NCBI RefSeq assembly: GCF_003351785.1
Contig: NZ_CP031230.1
Span: 1,550,001-1,614,000 of the forward strand
Source of the DNA: Sporosarcina sp. PTS2304
GTDB taxonomy: Bacteria; Bacillota; Bacilli; Bacillales_A; Planococcaceae
Reading direction: 5' to 3'
DNA length: 64,000 bases
Shown in pieces: positions 9,621 through 18,694 of the stretch. Each line of letters begins with the position of its first letter. Position 1 is the stretch's first letter. The position numbers and the translations under genes are program-made. A model generated the notes under the pieces. It was given only the letters and a program-made list of their open reading frames with translations. It did not search any database and was not told the DNA's origin.

Positions 9621-10421
9621 ATGTTTGATTATCATATGCACAGTGCATTTTCTGCCGATTGCGAGATTCCAATGGAAGAGATGGCGAAAGCTTCTATCGC
9701 TAAAGGATTAACTGAAATTTGTTTCACTGACCACGTAGATTATGAATATCCCGACGAAACGATTCACTTTGACTTCGATAAATTAGAATACGCAAAAAAG
9801 GTTCAGCAACTTAACGAACAATTCAAAGGACAGCTAACGATAAAAAAAGGAGTGGAGATTGGCCTTCAGCCTGATCTATTACATCTCTATGAAGAATTGA
9901 TGGACGAGCATAGTTTTGATTTTGTCATCTGTTCATTACATACCGTTGAAAATAAATCGTTGCACTATCGTGAATTATTTGCGGATCGTACAGTAGATGA
10001 AGCTTTTGAAACATATTATAAAGAATTACTCTATTGTATCGAACGTTACAAACGATATAACGTGTTGGGGCATACAGACTTGATCAAGCGATATACAGAT
10101 CAGCCACCAACAAACCAATTTCACGATTATTTAGAAAAGATCTTTCATATCATTATACCAGAAGGCAAAGGTATTGAGCTCAACACTTCAGGTACTCGTT
10201 ATGGATTGCCTCATAATATGCCTAGTGAAGATATTCTTCGGTTGTATAAACAATGCGGCGGCGAAATTATTACTTTGGGATCTGACGCACATCGTACAAT
10301 GGAGATCGCGCATGAGTTTAAGGAATCACTTGAATTATATCAGTCCATTGGTTTTAACTATTTAGCAACATTTACAGAAGGCATTCCTGAATTTCATAAA
10401 ATTTCTTCTTTAATGAAATAA
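9621..10421 (+). CDS. hisJ: PHP-family histidinol-phosphatase
   Basis: Metal-dependent phosphatase of the PHP superfamily that dephosphorylates histidinol phosphate, the step between HisC and HisD. All PHP metal motifs are present: DYHMHSAFSADC (residues 3-14), FTDHVDYE, CSLHTVEN, LGHTDLIKR and LGSDAHR. 266 residues, the size of B. subtilis HisJ (HisK). It diverges from hisZ across 155 bases, which supports a role in histidine synthesis. The start is behind AAAAGGAG. Confidence 0.93.
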   Translation: MFDYHMHSAFSADCEIPMEEMAKASIAKGLTEICFTDHVDYEYPDETIHFDFDKLEYAKKVQQLNEQFKGQLTIKKGVEIGLQPDLLHLYEELMDEHSFDFVICSLHTVENKSLHYRELFADRTVDEAFETYYKELLYCIERYKRYNVLGHTDLIKRYTDQPPTNQFHDYLEKIFHIIIPEGKGIELNTSGTRYGLPHNMPSEDILRLYKQCGGEIITLGSDAHRTMEIAHEFKESLELYQSIGFNYLATFTEGIPEFHKISSLMK

Positions 10422-10423
10422 AG

Positions 10424-10458
10424 AAAAGTGACGAGACTTATTGTTTCGTCACTTTTTT
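10424..10458. terminator. bidirectional terminator between hisJ and the DUF218 gene
   Basis: AAAAGTGACGA pairs with TCGTCACTTTT, with T-tracts on the plus strand and A-tracts giving U on the minus strand. It serves the convergent genes on either side. Confidence 0.8.
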
Positions 10459-10495
10459 ATGTAGATTTTTTATGAGCGCATAAAATCGTTCTATA

Positions 10496-11068
10496 TCATT
10501 TTCGAACTACCCAAGTTTTAAATAAAGCCAAACGCTCGCGAATAACTACTTTCGCTTTCACCATATCGGGCGTCTTTGCAGCTACTACATCAGAATCCCA
10601 TCCAAGTTGTCTAGCTAAAAATCTTGCTCTAGCTAAATGATAATCACTGCTAATAATTGTGACGCCTTCTACGTCCGGTAATAGATGTTGTGAATACTGT
10701 AAATTCTCATAAGTAGAGGTAGACTGATCTTCTATAATCAGTTGTTGTTCTGCAATACCATGTCTTATCAAATAGTAATACATCACTTCCGCTTCACTAG
10801 TATCTTCATCAGGCCCTTGCCCTCCTGACAGCACGAACTTCACATGTGGATAGCGATTTGCATACGTTATCGCTTCATCTAAACGATATTGTAAAGATAA
10901 TGACGGATTTTCTCCATTCACTTTTGCTCCAAGAATTAGTGCATATTCATATTTTCCTTCCGCTTTTGCTTGTTGCGCTTTTTTTATTCGTTCACCCGGG
11001 ATAAACCAAAACAATCCCATTCCTATTATTAGCAAACATGCAACTACGATGAATTTCCCCTTTTTCAT
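10496..11068 (-). CDS. YdcF/SanA-like DUF218 protein
   Basis: A DUF218 domain follows a single N-terminal membrane anchor (about residues 5-23, KFIVVACLLIIGMGLFWF), so the domain lies outside the membrane. Motifs include YALILGAKVNG, KFVLSGGQGPDE and ISSDYHLARARFLA. Such proteins have been tied to cell-envelope barrier function (SanA), and their biochemical activity is not settled. Start ATG 11068 is chosen because GGAGG lies just upstream; an in-frame start 17 codons earlier has no such site. 190 residues. Monocistronic and downstream of the argG terminator. Confidence 0.85.
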   Translation of the reverse strand: MKKGKFIVVACLLIIGMGLFWFIPGERIKKAQQAKAEGKYEYALILGAKVNGENPSLSLQYRLDEAITYANRYPHVKFVLSGGQGPDEDTSEAEVMYYYLIRHGIAEQQLIIEDQSTSTYENLQYSQHLLPDVEGVTIISSDYHLARARFLARQLGWDSDVVAAKTPDMVKAKVVIRERLALFKTWVVRK

Positions 11069-11117
11069 ATATTTCCTCCTTTTTACAGTAAGACGGAAAC
11101 GAATGAAGATTAGTTGC

Positions 11118-11148
11118 AAAAAAATAGCGAAGCCCTAAAGCCTCGCTA
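11118..11148 (-). terminator. argG terminator
   Basis: Minus-strand AGCGAGGC / GCTTCGCT stem followed by ATTTTTTT, just beyond the argG stop. Confidence 0.85.
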
Positions 11149-11166
11149 CTTTCTACTGTAGACATT

Positions 11167-12378
11167 TTAATTTTTCTTAACAATTTGCTTTTTATTGATC
11201 ATGCTATGCACTTCAGTTGGCAATCCCCATAATTTAATAAATCCAACTGCTGCAGATTGATCAAAAGAATCATCTGATGTGTATGTTGCTAACTTTTCAT
11301 CATACAGCGAATTGGGGGATGTACGTCCTTCAACAATCGCATGTCCTTTAAACAGTTTTACACGTACTGTACCATTGACATATTGTTGCGTTTGTTTAAT
11401 AAATGCTTCAAGTGCATCACGTAAAGGTGAAAACCATAAGCCATTATAAATTAATTCACCTAACTTCTGTGAAATGACCGGTTTAAAATGAGCTAGTTCC
11501 TTAACCAGTGTTAAATCTTCCAATTCTTTATGTGCTTTCAATAACGTGATGGCACCTGGAGCTTCATACACCTCACGGGATTTAATTCCAACTAATCGAT
11601 TCTCTACATGATCAATCCGACCAACACCATGTTTGCCTGCGATTAAATTTAGCTCTGTTATCAAATCACTTAGTAAATACTTTGTTCCATTTATACTAAC
11701 TGGCACACCTTGCTCAAAATCGATTTCAATTATGTCCGCTGTATCAGGAGCATTTTCAATGGAAACCGTTAAACCAAATGCTTCTTCTGGTGGTGTAGCC
11801 AAAGGATCTTCTAAAATCCCACATTCATTTGCGCGTCCCCAAAGGTTTTGATCCACTGAATACGGATTGTCTAAGTCAATAGGAATTGGAATATTATGTT
11901 CTTGTGCATAATGAATTTCCTCTTCACGCGACCAGCTCCATGAACGAACAGGCGCTACTACCTCGAGCGTTGGATCAAGCGATTTTATTGCCACCTCAAA
12001 TCGAACTTGGTCATTCCCTTTTCCTGTACAACCGTGTGCAACTGCTGTCGCCTTTTCTTTATGTGCAATCTCCACTAATTTTTTAGAAATCAGTGGCCGT
12101 GAAAGTGCAGAAACGAGAGGATATTTATTTTCATAATATGTTTGTGCTTGCAATGAAAGAAGAACAAAGTCTTGTGCGAATTCTTCTCTTGCATCAATGA
12201 CATAGCTACTAACTGCGCCTACTTGGAGAGCTTTTTCTTTGATAAAATCAAGATCTTTACCTTCTCCAACATCCAAACAAACAGCTACTACGCTATATCC
12301 TTGATCCGTCAACCACTGAATCGCAACTGATGTGTCTAATCCGCCTGAGTATGCTAAAACTACTTTCTGTTTTTCCAT
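11167..12378 (-). CDS. argG: argininosuccinate synthase
   Basis: ATP-dependent ligation of citrulline and aspartate. The 403-residue protein begins [17 protein letters not shown] with the N-type PP-loop; citrulline/aspartate-binding segments include [15 protein letters not shown] and [10 protein letters not shown]. Start ATG 12378 follows AAAGGGG; an ATG 14 codons upstream lacks a good site. In B. subtilis argH follows argG, but here a terminator and a DUF218 gene follow, so argH must be elsewhere if present. A possible ArgR-like palindrome precedes it. Confidence 0.97.
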   Translation of the reverse strand: MEKQKVVLAYSGGLDTSVAIQWLTDQGYSVVAVCLDVGEGKDLDFIKEKALQVGAVSSYVIDAREEFAQDFVLLSLQAQTYYENKYPLVSALSRPLISKKLVEIAHKEKATAVAHGCTGKGNDQVRFEVAIKSLDPTLEVVAPVRSWSWSREEEIHYAQEHNIPIPIDLDNPYSVDQNLWGRANECGILEDPLATPPEEAFGLTVSIENAPDTADIIEIDFEQGVPVSINGTKYLLSDLITELNLIAGKHGVGRIDHVENRLVGIKSREVYEAPGAITLLKAHKELEDLTLVKELAHFKPVISQKLGELIYNGLWFSPLRDALEAFIKQTQQYVNGTVRVKLFKGHAIVEGRTSPNSLYDEKLATYTSDDSFDQSAAVGFIKLWGLPTEVHSMINKKQIVKKN

Positions 12379-12401
12379 GGGTAAATCCCCTTTCATATAA
12401 G

Positions 12402-12419
12402 TGAATGTATATAAATTCA
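12402..12419. promoter_or_regulatory. possible ArgR/AhrC-type operator at argG
   Basis: TGAATGTATATAAATTCA is an 18-bp imperfect palindrome with TGAAT/ATTCA ends, between the argG promoter and start. The half-sites fit arginine-repressor boxes, but the spacing between them is larger than the usual four bases, so the assignment is tentative. Confidence 0.4.
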
Positions 12420-12434
12420 ACTTAATGTATTTTT

Positions 12435-12462
12435 ATAATATCATAAATCACTCAAAATACAA
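12435..12462 (-). promoter_or_regulatory. argG promoter
   Basis: Minus-strand TTGTAT (12462-12457), 16 bp, TATTAT (12440-12435). It starts right after the gdhA terminator. Confidence 0.6.
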
Positions 12463-12500
12463 TAAAAAAAGACACATTTTTTTACATAATGTGTCTTTTT
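12463..12500 (-). terminator. gdhA terminator
   Basis: GACACAT / ATGTGTC stem with a poly-U run on the minus strand, immediately after the gdhA stop. Confidence 0.88.
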
Positions 12501-12508
12501 CTAATTAT

Positions 12509-13891
12509 TTATCTAATACCATGTGCAACCATCGCATCCGCTACGCGCAGAAAGCCCGCTACGTTAGCTCCCATGACTAAGTTACCCGGTTTACCGTATT
12601 GATCAGCTGCCATTTTGCAGTCGTTATAAATATTCTTCATTACTTCTTTCAAATGCTTATCTACTTGTTCCTCAGTCCAAGATAATCTTTGGCTATTTTG
12701 TGACATTTCCATAGCTGAGACCGCAACTCCACCAGCATTCGCTGCTTTAGCCGGAGCAAATAAAATATTATGTTCTTGGAAGATTTCAATTGCTTCAATT
12801 GTACAAGGCATATTCGCCCCTTCACCTACAGCTTTTACGCCGTTCGCAATAAGCATGTGTGCAGCTATTTCATCGATTTCATTTTGTGTTGCACATGGGA
12901 GTGCAATATCACAAGGAATAGACCAAATAGCACTACAGTCTGCATGATATTCAGCATGGGCACGTTCTTTTGTATATTCCCAAATACGTTTATTTCCAAA
13001 TTCTTTCAGCTCTTTAACGAGCTCTAAATCAATTCCATCTTTATCATAAATATAGCCATCAGAGTCACTACACGCCACTACTTTTGCGCCAAGTTGCATT
13101 GCTTTTTCCATTGCGTAAGTGGAGACATTCCCTGACCCAGAGACAACCATTGTTTGACCTTCCAACGTCAAGTTATTCTCTTTAAGCATTTCATCTACGA
13201 AATAGACTGTACCGTATCCCGTAGCCTCTTTACGTCCGAGACTACCGCCATGATCAGGATTTTTTCCAGTAAGAATTCCTGCTTCATAGCCACCTTTAAT
13301 ACGATTGTATTGACCGAATAAATAACCGATTTCACGTTTACCTACACCGATATCTCCGGCTGGCACATCAATATCAGGACCAATATGTCTGCTCAACTCA
13401 GTCATAAAGCTTTGTGTGAAGCGCATAATTTCACGATCCGACTTTCCTTTAGGATCAAAATCCGATCCACCTTTACCTGCACCGATTGGTTGACCTGTAA
13501 GCGCATTTTTGAAAATTTGTTCAAAGGCTAAAAATTTCATAATACTATTATTAACTGATGGATGGAAACGAAGTCCACCTTTGTACGGTCCAAGATCACT
13601 ATTAAACTGAACTCGGTAGCCTCTATTCACATGGACTTTCCCTTGATCATCTTCCCACGCTACACGGAATGAAATGATACGTTCCGGTTCTGTAATACGT
13701 TCCAAAATTCCATTGTAAATAAATTCGGGATGCTTAGCAAAGACTGGACGAAGGGAATCAAAGATTTCTCTAGTAGCTTGTAAAAATTCCTTTTCATCTG
13801 GATTTCGTTTCTTTACTAAATCATATACTTCATGAACATAATCATTTGCTCGTTTACGATTGTTAAATTCAACCTCATCAATCTTTGTCAT
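12509..13891 (-). CDS. gdhA: NADP-specific glutamate dehydrogenase
   Basis: Hexameric small-type enzyme that makes glutamate from 2-oxoglutarate and ammonium. The 460-residue protein has the substrate-site segments PYKGGLRFHPSV and GGSDFDPKG, PAGDIGVGKREIGYL, and a Rossmann motif VSGSGNVSTYA. The ending LVMGANVAGFLRVADAM fits the biosynthetic NADP group rather than the catabolic RocG/GudB type of B. subtilis. It has a long untranslated leader of roughly 150-200 bases. This gives the cell an anabolic ammonium route independent of GOGAT. Confidence 0.95.
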   Translation of the reverse strand: MTKIDEVEFNNRKRANDYVHEVYDLVKKRNPDEKEFLQATREIFDSLRPVFAKHPEFIYNGILERITEPERIISFRVAWEDDQGKVHVNRGYRVQFNSDLGPYKGGLRFHPSVNNSIMKFLAFEQIFKNALTGQPIGAGKGGSDFDPKGKSDREIMRFTQSFMTELSRHIGPDIDVPAGDIGVGKREIGYLFGQYNRIKGGYEAGILTGKNPDHGGSLGRKEATGYGTVYFVDEMLKENNLTLEGQTMVVSGSGNVSTYAMEKAMQLGAKVVACSDSDGYIYDKDGIDLELVKELKEFGNKRIWEYTKERAHAEYHADCSAIWSIPCDIALPCATQNEIDEIAAHMLIANGVKAVGEGANMPCTIEAIEIFQEHNILFAPAKAANAGGVAVSAMEMSQNSQRLSWTEEQVDKHLKEVMKNIYNDCKMAADQYGKPGNLVMGANVAGFLRVADAMVAHGIR

Positions 13892-14172
13892 TTGCGACCA
13901 TCCCTTTCCTTGTTGGTAGTTAAAAACTGACGACCGACGAGTCGCTCACTTTACTCAGGAGAAGTTATCCTTACGGTATTCTCTACTGATGTACGTCTAC
14001 TCTTACTCACGGACGAATTCTACTGAATAAATTGAATTTGTAATAGTTCGAAATATTCCTGTGTATTTCAATATTATTACTGAAAACCTAGCAAGTTACA
14101 AGATTTTTTTCTAACTTCATCTGAATGCTTTAATTTTTGTGTCTATTTTATGTACTTTCTTTAACGTTTCAC
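13892..14172. other. gene-free gdhA leader
   Basis: About 280 bases between gdhA and the promoter of the small membrane gene. The part next to gdhA carries small palindromes (CGACGAGTCG near 13939) and a GAGAA/TTCTC hairpin around 13961-13985, but I recognise no known riboswitch or ORF. Confidence 0.5.
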
Positions 14173-14201
14173 TTTACAATTAACTGAATATAGAGTATTA
14201 T
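14173..14201 (+). promoter_or_regulatory. promoter of the 47-aa membrane protein
   Basis: TTTACA (14173-14178), 17 bp, TATTAT (14196-14201). Confidence 0.65.
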
Positions 14202-14291
14202 TAATCTATTCGATCAATCTATGTGAAGCTAATGATAATGGGCTTTCGCAAGAGCGTGAGAAATAATACGAAAAGAAAGAGGCGAAGCACC

Positions 14292-14435
14292 ATGAAAAAG
14301 AAACCCACTACATTCCGCTCTATTTTAGGAGCTAACCTACTACTAATCATGACATTTGCTTTCCTACCTGCTTTACTCGTAAATCCAGATATGGATCTTT
14401 TCCAAAACGCTATTAAAGCACTAACTAACGAATAA
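14292..14435 (+). CDS. small single-span membrane protein (47 aa)
   Basis: Begins MKKKPTTFRSILGAN and has one hydrophobic span at about residues 12-31, then an acidic tail ending ALTNE. The start is placed at ATG 14292 behind GAGG; a longer reading from 14223 adds 23 mostly basic residues. It has its own promoter about 90 bases upstream and a strong terminator right after, which supports a real gene. No family recognised. It could be a secreted or membrane peptide. Confidence 0.6.
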   Translation: MKKKPTTFRSILGANLLLIMTFAFLPALLVNPDMDLFQNAIKALTNE

Positions 14436-14446
14436 AAAAGTACACG

Positions 14447-14483
14447 CAGAGCCTTTCCTTTATTTAGGAAAGGCTCTGTTTTT
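14447..14483. terminator. bidirectional terminator
   Basis: A perfect 12-bp stem AGAGCCTTTCCT / AGGAAAGGCTCT with T-tracts outward, shared by the small membrane gene and the convergent LysM-GH18 gene. Confidence 0.92.
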
Positions 14484-15757
14484 CATCGTTTTCTAATAAT
14501 GAATTGATCTTCTAGTAGCAACCAGTTTTGCGGAAAAGCTAATCCGAGTTTCCAATACATAATGCCACGTAACTTAAACTTTTTCAGCAACTCAAACTTC
14601 TTATTAATACTTCGAGCGTCTTCAAACCAAACTTCATGTTCAGTTCCTTGAGCGTCATAATACGTAAAGTGCGGAGCCTGAGCCACTTCACTATAATCAA
14701 TGGACACACCTTCTGTAATCGCCAAAGTCGTTGCTGCTTTTGGACTTAACGCAGTAGCAGCTTGGCTTTGACCAAATGGAGCTGACCAATCGTATCCGTA
14801 TAAGTTTTGTCCTAGAAAGATTTTATCTACAGGAATTTCACTTACCGCATATTCAACGACTTTTGTGACGGGACCGATTGGACTGACTGCTTGTGGAGCA
14901 CTATACGTGTATCCCCACTCATAAGTCATTAATACGACAAAATCAACAATCTCGCCATGTGTTTTGTAGTCGTGAGCGCCATAAATTCCTGTCATAACAT
15001 CTGACGCTTTAGGTGCCAGTGCAGACGATAACGTTAATCCAGCACTATGAATTTGTTTACGTGCATTTCTTAATAATTGATTGTATAACTCACGATCTTC
15101 AGGGAATAATAGTTCAAAATCAAAATGGATATCATCGTATCCTATCTGTTTTGCTATAGTTATCGCTTGTTCAATCATCCGGTTTTGAATAGTTTGATCC
15201 GTAAAAATTACATGTGCCAATTCTGCACTGAATGTGTATTCTTCTAGGTTGGTTAATACGAGCATATTTATTACTCCTGCATTTTTGGCTATCGTCGGCA
15301 TATCAGCTAGAGATGGTGCTTTTAACGAACCATCACGTTGCACTTCATAACTAAATATCGCTAAATAGGTCAGATCTTCTACGCGCTTTCTAACTTCTAT
15401 TAACATATCTGCACTCACAGGATTTCGAGGTTCCACGTACAGTAATGAGTCGAGTGGGGTTTTAGATGGTTCGGGGATATAAATACGTTGTCCAATATAC
15501 AAAACTGCCCTCGGATCTATTCCATTGATTTCTGCAAGGCGCTCGACCGATTGGCTGTGAATTGCCGCTATTTTATATAAGCTATCTCCAGGTCTTACCC
15601 AATAATAAGAGCCAATAATAGGTATGACCAAGGCTTGTCCAACAGCTAACCTGTCTGTTTCTAATTCATTAGCTGACATAATTTGTTGATATGGCACACC
15701 ATAAATTTGGCCGATTTCATATAAGCTTTGTCCTCTTTGAACTACATGTATTTGCAC
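14483..15757 (-). CDS. LysM-GH18 spore-lytic-type glycosidase (YaaH/SleL-like)
   Basis: Two LysM modules at about residues 2-46 and 50-95 (HVVQRGQSLYEIGQIYG, WVRPGDSLYKIAAIH) precede a GH18 barrel. The catalytic DxxDxDxE-type motif is DDIHFDFE, and the C-terminal MYWKLGLAFPQNW is typical. Family members are N-acetylglucosaminidases that act on spore cortex or cell wall. There is no signal peptide, as in SleL/YaaH, which reach the spore by another path. I prefer GTG 15757 (VQIHVVQRGQ) behind GGAG; longer ATG starts add residues unlike the family. About 424 residues, normal length. Confidence 0.9.
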   Translation of the reverse strand: MQIHVVQRGQSLYEIGQIYGVPYQQIMSANELETDRLAVGQALVIPIIGSYYWVRPGDSLYKIAAIHSQSVERLAEINGIDPRAVLYIGQRIYIPEPSKTPLDSLLYVEPRNPVSADMLIEVRKRVEDLTYLAIFSYEVQRDGSLKAPSLADMPTIAKNAGVINMLVLTNLEEYTFSAELAHVIFTDQTIQNRMIEQAITIAKQIGYDDIHFDFELLFPEDRELYNQLLRNARKQIHSAGLTLSSALAPKASDVMTGIYGAHDYKTHGEIVDFVVLMTYEWGYTYSAPQAVSPIGPVTKVVEYAVSEIPVDKIFLGQNLYGYDWSAPFGQSQAATALSPKAATTLAITEGVSIDYSEVAQAPHFTYYDAQGTEHEVWFEDARSINKKFELLKKFKLRGIMYWKLGLAFPQNWLLLEDQFIIRKR

Positions 15758-15884
15758 AGTACTCCACGACCTTTCCATTGTTCTCATACTAAGATATGAG
15801 TGAATGAAGCACACTATGCATAAATCCCATTTGCCTTCACATACTACAACTGATGGAAATGACTATTTGAAGGAGGATAAGTAA

Positions 15885-16511
15885 TTGACTAATCAATTCG
15901 AAACATCTCAACACATGCAAGGTGGTATGATTCCCCCATCACTAAACCATGGTGGTCACGAGCTGTTTGACATGCATGAAGTTCTAAGTGCAACCGTAGG
16001 AGCGCTGAATCAATCGATGATTTTACGTCCACACGTTCAAGATCCGGAGCTACTAGATATATTGGATCGACAGTATCGCTTTATGCTGGACGAGTACAAT
16101 ATAACGGTGGAATGCTTCAAAACAGGAAAAGACCCTTCACATCCAACGCAACGCTATCAAATGAAAGCAAATAGCGATTTTATTTACGGCATGAAAGAAA
16201 AGCCTCCAACTAAGCCTATTCAATCTACTGGAGAAATTACAGATGAAATCATTTCAGGCTTTTTACTTGGCGCAGTCAAAGAAGGATCTACAGGAAAAAC
16301 AGCTGCTGCTCTAGAAATTTGTAATCCTGTTGTTCGTCGAGTAGTTGCTGATTCTGTTCCGAACTGCATTGAAATGGCTTATGAATTGGCAATATACCAA
16401 AACAAACATCAATATTACCAAATCCCACAGTTAAAAGATCAGGATATGAACATGTTACTTCAATCATTTGCACCTGTAGGACAGCCAGGCATGCCTAATC
16501 CTCTTCAATAA
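15885..16511 (+). CDS. CotF-family spore coat protein
   Basis: A 208-residue Coat_F-family protein. It starts at UUG 15885 with AGGAGG eight bases upstream. Features are an N-terminal GGHELFDMHEVLSATVGALN segment, helical metal-ligand-like Glu/His positions, and a Gln/Pro-rich tail ending GMPNPLQ. The ferritin-like four-helix fold is typical of these coat proteins. It diverges from the LysM-GH18 gene, so two spore-related genes sit back to back. A terminator follows. Confidence 0.88.
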   Translation: MTNQFETSQHMQGGMIPPSLNHGGHELFDMHEVLSATVGALNQSMILRPHVQDPELLDILDRQYRFMLDEYNITVECFKTGKDPSHPTQRYQMKANSDFIYGMKEKPPTKPIQSTGEITDEIISGFLLGAVKEGSTGKTAAALEICNPVVRRVVADSVPNCIEMAYELAIYQNKHQYYQIPQLKDQDMNMLLQSFAPVGQPGMPNPLQ

Positions 16512-16523
16512 GTCGATACGCTG

Positions 16524-16557
16524 AGCAGACGGAGAACTATTCCGTCTGCTTTTTTGC
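16524..16557 (+). terminator. terminator of the CotF-like gene
   Basis: AGCAGACGGA / TCCGTCTGCT stem followed by TTTTTT. Confidence 0.92.
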
Positions 16558-16611
16558 TTTTCCCTTCATTATATTTGTATACTGTAGGTAGACAAAGTGA
16601 GGAGTGTTTAC

Positions 16612-17271
16612 ATGAAAGTTGCTATTTTTGATTTTGATGGAACTCTGTATACGAAAGAAACTTTTTCATTATTAATGGATCATCTAAAAAAGCATCCTAC
16701 GTATAAGCGGTACTACGGGAAATTCTACCGATCGATTTTACCACTTTATATTCGATACAAATTAAATATATTGCCCGAATCGGAAATGAAAGAACGCTCC
16801 ATGCAATTGTATTTGCGTGCATTGTCACCATTGACACTTCCACAACTTCAGCGCTACTTCGAAGAAATGCATGATGAGATGAAGAATGACTTCAATGAGG
16901 AAGTTGTAGCCAGATTAGCTGAACATCGTGCAGATGGCTATCGGGTGTTATTAGTTTCGGGAGCCTATACCCCATTTTTACATGCTGTCACTCATCACTT
17001 ACCATTTGACCACGTCATCGGAACGGATATACCATCACGCGGGGATCACATTGCACTCGATCTGCCATTTATACATATCCAAGGACATCGTAAAAACGAA
17101 CAGGTAGAAAAAGCGTTACAAAATGAGTCGATTGATTGGGCGAATAGTTTTGCATACGGAGATAGTATTGCAGATTTGCCTGTTCTAGAAAATGTCGGTC
17201 ACCCCGTCGCTGTTAGACCTGACGCTAAACTAGCAACTATTGCTACTGATCGTCAGTGGGAAATCTTATAA
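16612..17271 (+). CDS. HAD-superfamily phosphatase (HAD-IB / SerB-like)
   Basis: A 219-residue cytoplasmic hydrolase. HAD motif I is FDFDGTLY (residues 6-13, nucleophile Asp), motif II is LLVSGAYT, and motif IV is YGDSIADLPVL. A large helical cap separates motifs I and II, as in subfamily IB with phosphoserine phosphatases. ATG 16612 follows GAGGAG. The substrate cannot be read from the sequence. A phosphoserine phosphatase role is possible given serA in the same window, but it is not linked to it. Confidence 0.82.
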   Translation: MKVAIFDFDGTLYTKETFSLLMDHLKKHPTYKRYYGKFYRSILPLYIRYKLNILPESEMKERSMQLYLRALSPLTLPQLQRYFEEMHDEMKNDFNEEVVARLAEHRADGYRVLLVSGAYTPFLHAVTHHLPFDHVIGTDIPSRGDHIALDLPFIHIQGHRKNEQVEKALQNESIDWANSFAYGDSIADLPVLENVGHPVAVRPDAKLATIATDRQWEIL

Positions 17272-17313
17272 AAAAGTGAAACACCCTGAACATCATTCAG
17301 AGTGTTTCACTTA
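17271..17313. terminator. bidirectional terminator
   Basis: GTGAAACACCCTGA / TCAGAGTGTTTCAC stem between convergent genes. Confidence 0.88.
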
Positions 17314-18021
17314 TACTTTCTTCAAGGCATTAATATATAAACTGCCATCGGTCTGAATTTCAGCATACAGCACGTGTTCGGGCTTGCCGATTCCTTGTTG
17401 TTCCAATTGCTGCGTCAGCCAAGTGTCGGTTAAATTCAGTTCACGCATATTCTTTTCTTCCACTTTACCGTCTGTGATTATTTCAGTCGGAATAAACTTA
17501 GGCGTTGGAGATGCAGCTTTCACATCTTTTTTTGTTGCGGGTTGTTCTGCAGATTTCAGCAACACGCTTAAATTTCCGTTCGTTTCAAATATCGCGTAAT
17601 TCACATCTTTCATGGAAAATATAGCTTGTTCGCGTAGCATCATGTTTAACTCATTGAAATTTAATCGTAATTTTCGTAATGATCCTTCGATAATCTTCCC
17701 ATTCTGAATCACAATAACCGGTTGATCATCTAATGCAACACGTAATTTCACTGATTTGAATGACAAAAAATTCGCAAGAATAGTTAATAGCGCCCATAAA
17801 ATCATTCCATATAATCCATTAAGAAAAGGTGTTTCAGACTCCCCCGCTAAATTTGCTGCAATCGAGCCAATCGTAATACCTGTCACATAATGAAAGAAAG
17901 TTAGTTGAGATACTTGTTTTTTACCCATAAAACGAGCCAGAATCATCAATACTAGAAAAGAAAGAAACGTCCGCAACGTCATTTCCCAAAAAGCCAATTC
18001 AAAGAACTCATCTATGTTCAC
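17311..18021 (-). CDS. DUF421 membrane protein (YetF-like)
   Basis: N-terminal membrane part with spans at about residues 12-30, 41-60 and 66-86, then a cytoplasmic mixed alpha/beta domain (VIVIQNGKIIEGSLRKLRLN) carrying the conserved RKLRLNFNEL. The family includes B. subtilis YetF/YdfS, some members linked to spore formation or germination. GTG 18021 (VNIDEFFELAFWE) sits eight bases after GGAGG; a GTG three codons earlier overlaps that site and is unlikely. 236 residues, a usual size. Confidence 0.88.
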   Translation of the reverse strand: MNIDEFFELAFWEMTLRTFLSFLVLMILARFMGKKQVSQLTFFHYVTGITIGSIAANLAGESETPFLNGLYGMILWALLTILANFLSFKSVKLRVALDDQPVIVIQNGKIIEGSLRKLRLNFNELNMMLREQAIFSMKDVNYAIFETNGNLSVLLKSAEQPATKKDVKAASPTPKFIPTEIITDGKVEEKNMRELNLTDTWLTQQLEQQGIGKPEHVLYAEIQTDGSLYINALKKV

Positions 18022-18156
18022 AACAGGCACCTCCGTTGACTGGAGTATGTGGAACTATAGAGGAATTTATACATTATTTTATCCAACTTGTTGATTATCC
18101 CAAGAAGGAACTGTTCTGTTTTGAAAATGAGATGCTTTTGACAAGTAATTGTATGG

Positions 18157-18478
18157 TGTACGTCCAGAAGTTGGAGTGGGGTAAGTGATTCTTCCTTCGC
18201 AGTGTGGAAAAGGAGTGTACGTGCTAGGATTCTCCCTACAGAACCGGACACTTTCCTGAGGGGGCGCGGTGGACTCGCCAGAAGTGCGTTGGCGATTACA
18301 CCTGTCAAATGCAAAGATGTGCTCCTTCTCGCTGCGCTTCACTCGCAAAAGCCGTCCTTCGCCACGGCTTTCCCTGATCCTCCAGGAGTCGCCGGTTCTT
18401 CCGGGAGAATCCTGGAGTTTTTGTCAGGAAGACAGTCTGTGTTCGTCCAGAAATGAAGTATGGCAAATTACGCTTCCT
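18157..18478 (-). repeat. mosaic intergenic repeat, copy A1 (reverse orientation)
   Basis: A diverged copy, in opposite orientation, of the element at 58057-58316. Degenerate direct repeats at 18157-18196 and 18441-18478 (both with CGTCCAGAA) flank a GC-rich core bounded by the inverted repeat GGATTCTCCC (18227-18236) and GGGAGAATCC (18403-18412). A segment at 18301-18354 (around CTTCTCGCTGCGC) is an extra block also found at 57894-57948. The bases on either side, 18022-18156 and 18479-18694, show no gene or motif I can name. Confidence 0.8.
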
Positions 18479-18694
18479 AAATATTGTAGGTAAAGCTTCG
18501 GATTGGCTGACGAATGCGTATAGAGTCATTTCTTATTCCACTCAGTTCATCGAAACAGTCATAGTAGCTAGCAACACTTCGCTGCTTTTTAACTTCAAAA
18601 ACAGTCAGATTGTATCAGACAATTCTACGTGGTTTCCCCACATACAAAGAATGATCAAACTGTGTTACACACTAAGTTCGGCTTGGCGCTTACA

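Noticed and set aside
16612-17271. Naming this HAD protein SerB
   Set aside because: Motifs fit several HAD-IB phosphatases and it is not linked to serA.
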